10,574 nt of DNA, from assembly GCA_964500365.1 (NCBI GenBank), contig CAZCPB010000151.1, positions 1 to 10,574 of the forward strand. The letters run 5' to 3'. Below the pieces are notes generated by a model. That model did no database searches and was not told the DNA's origin. It was given only the letters and a program-made list of their open reading frames with translations. The stretch is from CAZCPB01 sp964500365 (GTDB taxonomy: Bacteria > Planctomycetota > Phycisphaerae > Phycisphaerales > UBA1924). Made by a program: the position numbers and the translations under genes. Shown in pieces: positions 6,619-10,574 of this stretch; position 1 is the first letter of the stretch; the number at the start of each line of letters is the position of its first letter.

Positions 6619-7477
6619 GGGCACGCTCGAGCTGCGCCGCTGGGCCGACGCCGTCGAGGCGATGATCGCGCGCGGCACGCTCCGGCACGTCAACCGCGTC
6701 ATGGTCTTCGCCGAGACCGGCTCGACGCAGGACGCCGCGATGGCCTGCGGCGGGGGCGAGCCGGGTTTGCTCGTCCTGGCGGGGCGCCAATCGGCCGGTC
6801 GCGGCCGGCTGGGCAGGGCGTGGGACTCGGGCGACGGGCTGGGCGTGGCCGCGACCTTCACCATCGGGGCGCCCCGCGAGCGCCACTCGGCGCTGGCGCT
6901 GGCGGCCGGCTTGGGCACAGCGGAGGCGATCGAGCGCTGCCTCCCCGCGACGGCCGCGGGGGTGATCGGCCTGCGCTGGCCGAACGACGCGGTCGAGCGC
7001 GCCAGCGGCCGGAAGCTCGCGGGCGTCCTGGTCGAGAGCCGGTCGGAGACCCGCGAAGGGCTCCCGCTGCTCATGGTCGGGGTGGGGATCAACGTGCTCC
7101 AGCGGGCCGATGACTTCCCGCCCGGGCTTCGGGCCGACGCGTCGTCGGTGCGGATGCTGGGCGGCGAGGTCACGCGCCTGGCGGTGATCGAGGGCCTCAT
7201 CGAGCGTTTCGACGCCGCGGCGGGCGCATCGCTCGGCGACGATGAGGCGCAGCGGGCAGAGCTGCTGGAGCGGTGGAAGCGTCGCGACGTGCTCACCGGC
7301 AGGCCGGGGGTCTTCGTCTTTGACGGGAGGACCTACGAGGGCATCGTCATGGAGATTCTCCCCGACCTCTCCCTCCGGCTTCGCATGGGGGAAGGATCGA
7401 CGATCGACCTGCCCGCCGCGGCGACATCGCTGGTCAGGACCGACAGCCCCTCGCGCCGGCGGGGCGCGAAGGCGTGA
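6611..7477 (+). CDS. birA: Biotin--[acetyl-CoA-carboxylase] ligase, monofunctional
   Basis: A 288-residue biotin-protein ligase. It activates biotin with ATP to biotinyl-AMP and attaches it to the lysine of a biotin carboxyl carrier protein. Motifs run in order: ETGSTQDAA (35-43), the ATP/biotin loop GRQSAGRGRLGRAW (58-71), RWPNDAVE (122-129), KLAGVLVE (135-142), VGVGINV (156-162) and a C-terminal SH3-like domain (about 226-276, with GRTYEGIVMEILPDLSLRL). The N-terminal helix-turn-helix of E. coli BirA is absent, so it should not repress a biotin operon; the symbol is given for the catalytic function. The start is taken as GTG at 6611, overlapping the nadC stop by eight bases. The frame continues upstream inside nadC with an Arg/Ser-rich shadow sequence, which I exclude. 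No good ribosome site is seen, in keeping with translational coupling. Confidence 0.93.
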   Translation: MAEGTLELRRWADAVEAMIARGTLRHVNRVMVFAETGSTQDAAMACGGGEPGLLVLAGRQSAGRGRLGRAWDSGDGLGVAATFTIGAPRERHSALALAAGLGTAEAIERCLPATAAGVIGLRWPNDAVERASGRKLAGVLVESRSETREGLPLLMVGVGINVLQRADDFPPGLRADASSVRMLGGEVTRLAVIEGLIERFDAAAGASLGDDEAQRAELLERWKRRDVLTGRPGVFVFDGRTYEGIVMEILPDLSLRLRMGEGSTIDLPAAATSLVRTDSPSRRRGAKA

Positions 7478-7509
7478 TATGGACTGTGGGGCGGGGCCGC
7501 GAGGATCTG

Positions 7510-7565
7510 AAAAAAAAACAAAGGGCGCCGAACGGCCGGAGAGAGACGAAAGCCGCTCGGCGCCC
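7510..7565 (-). terminator. Intrinsic terminator of the 85-aa gene
   Basis: On the minus strand a stem of 14 positions (7565-7552 with 7536-7523; 13 pairs, one A/C mismatch) with a 15-base loop is followed by TTTG and nine T (7522 down to 7510). It starts 24 bases after the stop of the 85-aa gene. This is a classic Rho-independent terminator. It may also end antisense reading into the biotin ligase gene, which converges from the left and stops at 7477. Confidence 0.92.
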
Positions 7566-7588
7566 CGTATGGGGGCAGTGGATGGCGG

Positions 7589-7846
7589 TCAGGCGGCCTT
7601 GCGGCGGGGCGACTCGATCGCGCCCATGCGCACGAGGAACTCGCAGGCCTGCTCGATTTCGAACCGTGTGAACGGGCTGAGGCACTCGGGCTGGACGGGC
7701 GAGCCCATGAGGTCGAGGGGGTAGGCGCCGGCGCCGCCCGTGTACTCGGCGTTCTCCTCCACGGCGTGGAGGGCGGCCTCGACCGCTTCGAACAGGCGCT
7801 CGGGGCTCAGCTGCTCACGCGACTCGAATCGGTCCTTCTTTTCCAT
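7589..7846 (-). CDS. Small protein of unknown function, 85 aa
   Basis: I do not recognise this protein. It is acidic in its first half (MEKKDRFESREQLSPERLFE then AVEAALHAVEENAEY, largely helical, residues 1-36). A Gly/Pro-rich middle follows (TGGAGAYPLDLMGSPVQPEC, 37-56) and then a second helix (SPFTRFEIEQACEFLVRMGA, 58-77), ending in a basic tail. There is no signal peptide or membrane segment, and no cysteine pairs. That this is a real gene is supported by the ATG at 7846 with AGGTG upstream, low bias toward Arg/Pro-rich shadow sequence, and a perfect intrinsic terminator just downstream. The 282-base gap upstream suggests its own promoter and a long leader. A protein-protein adaptor or regulatory small protein would fit the shape, but that is a guess. 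Confidence 0.75.
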   Translation of the reverse strand: MEKKDRFESREQLSPERLFEAVEAALHAVEENAEYTGGAGAYPLDLMGSPVQPECLSPFTRFEIEQACEFLVRMGAIESPRRKAA

Positions 7847-8128
7847 GGTTCACCTGCTTCTTTCTCGCCCGCCTTTCGGGCCGGGCTTCTTCCAATCCTT
7901 TAGACGGTTCGGCGCTGCGCCGGTTTCAGGTTGTAAGGAAAAGACCCTCATCTTTCGGCGGGAAACCGTTGGCGCCGCTCGCACGAAGCAAAGAGAGGCC
8001 CGGGTGAGCGCGCAACGCGCGGAACGGTCGCGGGTTGCGCTCCCGACCGTCAAAGCGGCAGTTTCCGCCCCGTGTGTGACGTGTGTGATGGGTAGTTTCA
8101 CCCAGTGCGCCGTGCGCGCACGACGGTG
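7847..8128 (-). other. Gene-free region rich in inverted and tandem repeats, possible structured leader or small RNA
   Basis: No credible reading frame occurs here. Visible structures include: GCCCG/CGGGC hairpin (7867-7881); the near-perfect palindrome CGGCGC-T-GCGCCG (7910-7922); an outer pair CGGTTTC (7921-7927) and GAAACCG (7962-7968) enclosing AAAGA (7940-7944) and TCTTT (7951-7955); ACGGTCG (8024-8030) with CGACCGT (8044-8050); GCGG/CCGC (8055-8068); tandem CGTGTGTGA twice (8071-8088); TGGGT/ACCCA (8089-8104); and the 12-base palindrome CGTGCGCGCACG (8111-8122), six bases past the protease-like gene's stop. Together they could be the terminator of that gene, plus promoter and structured leader of the 85-aa gene. 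The repeats are seen; the functions are inferred. Confidence 0.4.
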
Positions 8129-9574
8129 CTAGTCGCGGAGTTCCTCGAGCCACCGGCGAGCCGCGTCGTCCATCGACTTGGCGTCGCGCCCGTAGGTCGC
8201 CGAGAGCGCCCGCGTCGGGGACTCTTTCCTGGCGATCCGGCCCATCCAGAACGCGAGGCGCTCTTCGGCGACGGAGAATTCGCCGAAGCGGAGGAAGTCC
8301 ACCGCGAGGTGCGAGATGGCGTAGCGGGCGCTCTCGCGCGAGTCGGAACTGCCGCCCGAGTTCCAGTTGAACAGTTCGGTGAAGACGCCGCGGTCGATCA
8401 TGCGCCGCGTCTCGGCGTCGGGCGTGAGGCGCGCCCACGCGGAAGTCTCGCGCGAACCCGACAGGCTCGTGGCCAGGCCCTCGGACATCCACCTCGGCTG
8501 GTCCGTGTAAAGGTTCTGGTGGATCCAGTGCACGTACTCGTGCGCCATCGTGCCCGCCAGGGTTGCGGGAGGGCTCAGCCGGATGACGATCTCGTTGCTC
8601 TTGGTAACGCCCTGGAAGAACGTGACGCCGGCGCGCGCCGAGAACTCGCGGTCGTCGCAGAGGAAGAGGCGGGGCACGGGCTGGTGCACGGGGCCGCCCG
8701 CGACGCGCTCCAAGGCCAGGCACGCGGCGGCGCGCCCGGACTCGACGGCGGCGGTCAGGGATTTCCAGCTCATCGGACCCTCGGCGGGGGCCTGCGTGTA
8801 CCCCTGAACCCGCATGTACACGTCAAAGCTCGGCGCCGCCGTGAACACTTGCCCGTTCCAGTTCCCTGTCTCCACCGGCCCGTCGGCGCCGGCGGGCGTG
8901 GCGCGGCGCGTGCCGCCGGCGGTCTCGGCCAGCCAGCGGCGGACCTCGTCCACCGAGCGGGGGCGCAGCCCGGACAGCGCGGCCGTGGCGCCGCAGGCGG
9001 CCCGACGGAAGATCTCCCGCTCGTTCACGTTCTGGCTGTTCACGTAGGCCGGGACGCGCTCGATGTGCTCGACGAGGTCCGCGACGGCCTCGGGCCGGCC
9101 CAGGTCGGCCATGGCGCTTGCCGCGGCGGCGCGGACGAGGAAGTCGCGATCGCCGAGAAACGGCCGCAGGACCTCGAGCACGGCGCGGGTGTCTTCGACT
9201 CTCGACCCGCGCACCCCGATGGCGCGCACGAGCCGGCGGCGCTCGTCCGGGAAGCGAACCGCGTCGAGGGACCGCGCGAGGGCCGCGAGGTCGCGGGGTT
9301 CTAGGTGGCGCGCCAGCAGCACCGCCCCCAGCGGGCGCGCGCTGGTGTCGGCGCCCGCGATCAGCCCGGCGCAGGTGTCGCGGGCCCGCTCGAAGTCGGT
9401 CTTGAACGCGTCGGCCAGGATCGACTCGACCCGGCGATGGGCCCCGCTTCTCCACGCCTCGTCCAGCCGGACGAGCAGGTCGGAGCGGGCGGAGCCCTGG
9501 GCCCGCGCGGTCGGGGCGTGCGCGCCGGTCAGCCCGGCGATCAGCGCGAGCGCAAGAAGTCGGGGCGTCCTCAC
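8129..9574 (-). CDS. Secreted gluzincin-type protease-like protein with HEAT-like repeats
   Basis: A 481-residue exported protein. A signal peptide covers residues 1-25 (MRTPRLLALALIAGLTG..., cleavage near ARA-QG). An Ala/Leu/Arg-rich helical region (about 35-215), containing RPFLGDRDFLVRAAAASAMA and ADLGRPEAVADLVEHI, resembles HEAT repeats. The C-terminal domain (about 245-480) has HEYVH (345-349) and, 16 residues further, PRWMSEGLA (360-368, E365), the zinc ligand pattern HExxH...E of peptidase MA-like gluzincins. All expected zinc and catalytic residues are present, so activity is plausible; the substrate in the periplasm or at the surface is unknown. The start is GTG at 9574, directly before the signal peptide, without a Shine-Dalgarno sequence. 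The methyltransferase gene ends 28 bases upstream on the same strand, so the two are probably co-transcribed. Confidence 0.88.
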   Translation of the reverse strand: MRTPRLLALALIAGLTGAHAPTARAQGSARSDLLVRLDEAWRSGAHRRVESILADAFKTDFERARDTCAGLIAGADTSARPLGAVLLARHLEPRDLAALARSLDAVRFPDERRRLVRAIGVRGSRVEDTRAVLEVLRPFLGDRDFLVRAAAASAMADLGRPEAVADLVEHIERVPAYVNSQNVNEREIFRRAACGATAALSGLRPRSVDEVRRWLAETAGGTRRATPAGADGPVETGNWNGQVFTAAPSFDVYMRVQGYTQAPAEGPMSWKSLTAAVESGRAAACLALERVAGGPVHQPVPRLFLCDDREFSARAGVTFFQGVTKSNEIVIRLSPPATLAGTMAHEYVHWIHQNLYTDQPRWMSEGLATSLSGSRETSAWARLTPDAETRRMIDRGVFTELFNWNSGGSSDSRESARYAISHLAVDFLRFGEFSVAEERLAFWMGRIARKESPTRALSATYGRDAKSMDDAARRWLEELRD

Positions 9575-9602
9575 GGCGTGAGTTTATGCGCCGGGCGCGT
9601 GC

Positions 9603-10487
9603 CTACTTCCTGCGGAGGATGATCACGTCCTGGTAGTTCGACCCGGCCGGGTGGAAGTCGAGGATGTCGAAGAAGCGGCCCCACGTGGTCCGCAGGTACG
9701 CGGTCGAATGGATGATGTTGAGGTTGTACGCCCGTCCCGACGGTGCGGCAAAGACGACCCGCTCACCCGGCATCGGGCGCGAGAACGACTCGGGCGTGAT
9801 GCGCCGCTCGGGCTGGTCGCGGGCGACCCTGAGGATCGCGTGATAGAGGGGCATGTTGGGTTTGAGCGCGGCCCAAGTGTGTTCGGTGTGCACCGTCAGG
9901 TACGCGACCCCGCCGGGGCGGAGGATGCGGCGCAGCTCGAGCAGCCACGCGAGCTCCAACTCGTCGATGTGCGTGAAGACGCTGAAGGCGTAGATCAGCG
10001 CGAACGAGCGGTCTTCGAGGGGGAGGTGGGGGAGCGCGGTCGACTGGAAGACCTTGAGCGAGGGATCGAGGAAGCGCCGGACCCACTCGACGTTCCGGAG
10101 GTTGATGTCCGCGCCCCAGAGGTCGAAGCCCGGCGTCTGGCAGTGGAAATGGCGGAGCACCCGCCCGGAGGCGCACCCGAAATCCAGGATCGATTCGCCC
10201 GGCCGGGGCAGCGCGTCGTGCGCCGCGAGGCGCTTGAGGACGAGCGCGTGGTCGCGGAGCCCGCTCTGCCAGTGCTCGAAGTGGCGGTCGCCGTGGTAGC
10301 CCTCGCGGTCTGCCGCCGCGGGGAGCGGGAAGGGGTCGCGGGCGACGGCCTCGCTCATGGGGATGTCGATGAGGCCGTCCTCGAACGGGACCCACGGTGT
10401 CTGGGCCACGTGCTCGGCGACGGGACGGACGTTTTCGTAAGGCCCGGGGAGACCCGGGAGACAGATCGCGTTCGCCCAGGACGACAT
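9603..10487 (-). CDS. Class I SAM-dependent methyltransferase
   Basis: The protein has 294 residues. After an N-terminal extension (1-95) containing REGYHGDRHFEHWQSGLRDH (61-80), the Rossmann fold begins. It has motif I ILDFGCASGRVLRHF (100-114) for SAM binding, the acidic residue after strand 2 in LWGADIN (123-129), FALIYAFSVFTHIDE (162-176) and LRPGGVAYLTVH (189-200). The C-terminal part (about 205-290) ends in strands YQDVIILRRK. It is a Methyltransf_11/25-type enzyme; similar N-terminal extensions occur in methyltransferases near glycan or surface-polymer genes, but the acceptor cannot be deduced. There is no membrane segment, so it is cytoplasmic. The ATG at 10487 has GGAG eight bases upstream. 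The open frame continues upstream to the window edge, but the site and the protein's shape favour this ATG. It leads into the exported protease-like gene. Confidence 0.9.
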   Translation of the reverse strand: MSSWANAICLPGLPGPYENVRPVAEHVAQTPWVPFEDGLIDIPMSEAVARDPFPLPAAADREGYHGDRHFEHWQSGLRDHALVLKRLAAHDALPRPGESILDFGCASGRVLRHFHCQTPGFDLWGADINLRNVEWVRRFLDPSLKVFQSTALPHLPLEDRSFALIYAFSVFTHIDELELAWLLELRRILRPGGVAYLTVHTEHTWAALKPNMPLYHAILRVARDQPERRITPESFSRPMPGERVVFAAPSGRAYNLNIIHSTAYLRTTWGRFFDILDFHPAGSNYQDVIILRRK

Positions 10488-10574
10488 TGCGGTCGCTCCA
10501 CGGTTGCCGCGAACGACGCGCGGCGGTTGGGGTGGGCCGAGCCGGCCCTGGCCGACCTGAGCCGGGCCATCGAG

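Noticed and set aside
5584..7296. Long minus-strand upstream extension of the DUF1294 gene across nadC and the biotin ligase
   Set aside because: Both opposite-strand genes have complete family motifs, while the extension is Arg/Pro/Ser-rich. Only the last 91 residues match a family.
7926..8723. Minus-strand 265-codon frame reaching into the repeat-rich region
   Set aside because: Most of it is an alternative frame of the protease-like gene, which has signal peptide and zinc motifs; the composition is Arg/Pro-rich.
10491..10574. Possible plus-strand coding fragment at the right edge (reading VAANDARRLGWAEPALADL...)
   Set aside because: The composition looks reasonable, but there is no start codon with a ribosome site and no family match, and only 28 codons are visible, so it cannot be told from chance.
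1..10574. CRISPR, toxin-antitoxin, phage, transposon or defence genes
   Set aside because: No repeat-spacer arrays, terminal inverted repeats, transposase, nuclease or related motifs were found in any credible gene.

Overview
The window is a GC-rich, densely packed stretch of bacterial chromosome. It looks like Planctomycetota, most likely the Phycisphaerae/Phycisphaerales. Three things point there: strong GC bias at third codon positions, a secreted protein ending in a Pro-Ala-Pro / hydrophobic / Arg-rich tail of the PEP-CTERM type, and a small protein whose core I recognise as a conserved planctomycete hypothetical. This placement is an inference; there is no rRNA or other phylogenetic marker here. 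I see no tRNA, rRNA, insertion sequence, phage gene, CRISPR array or origin.

Left block (28-3946, all minus strand): in transcription order, a 92-aa conserved small protein; a 422-aa protein of unknown family with a possible helix-turn-helix, preceded by an AT-rich island of 12-bp-phased GTTTC/GAAAC elements; a secreted 228-aa PEP-CTERM-like surface protein; a strong 15-bp hairpin; and a DUF418 (YeiB-type) membrane protein.

Middle block (3947-7477): a plus-strand four-helix membrane protein diverges from the 92-aa gene. A minus-strand pair follows, encoding a DUF1294 membrane protein and a maltose/galactoside O-acetyltransferase-type hexapeptide enzyme. Divergent from that pair is a plus-strand pair of cofactor genes, nadC (NAD synthesis) and a monofunctional biotin-protein ligase, whose reading frames overlap by 8 bases.

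Right block (7510-10487, minus strand): a SAM-dependent methyltransferase is followed 28 bases later by a secreted gluzincin-type protease-like protein with a HEAT-like N-terminal half. Then comes a 282-base gene-free stretch rich in inverted and tandem repeats, an 85-aa protein of unknown function, and a textbook intrinsic terminator. The final 87 bases hold no gene I can support.

Overall this is mostly housekeeping and envelope biology. The parts that deserve a second look are the phased repeat island in front of the helix-turn-helix gene, the structured leader in front of the 85-aa gene, and the two small conserved or unknown proteins. I did not find a clear defence system, biosynthetic cluster or mobile element.
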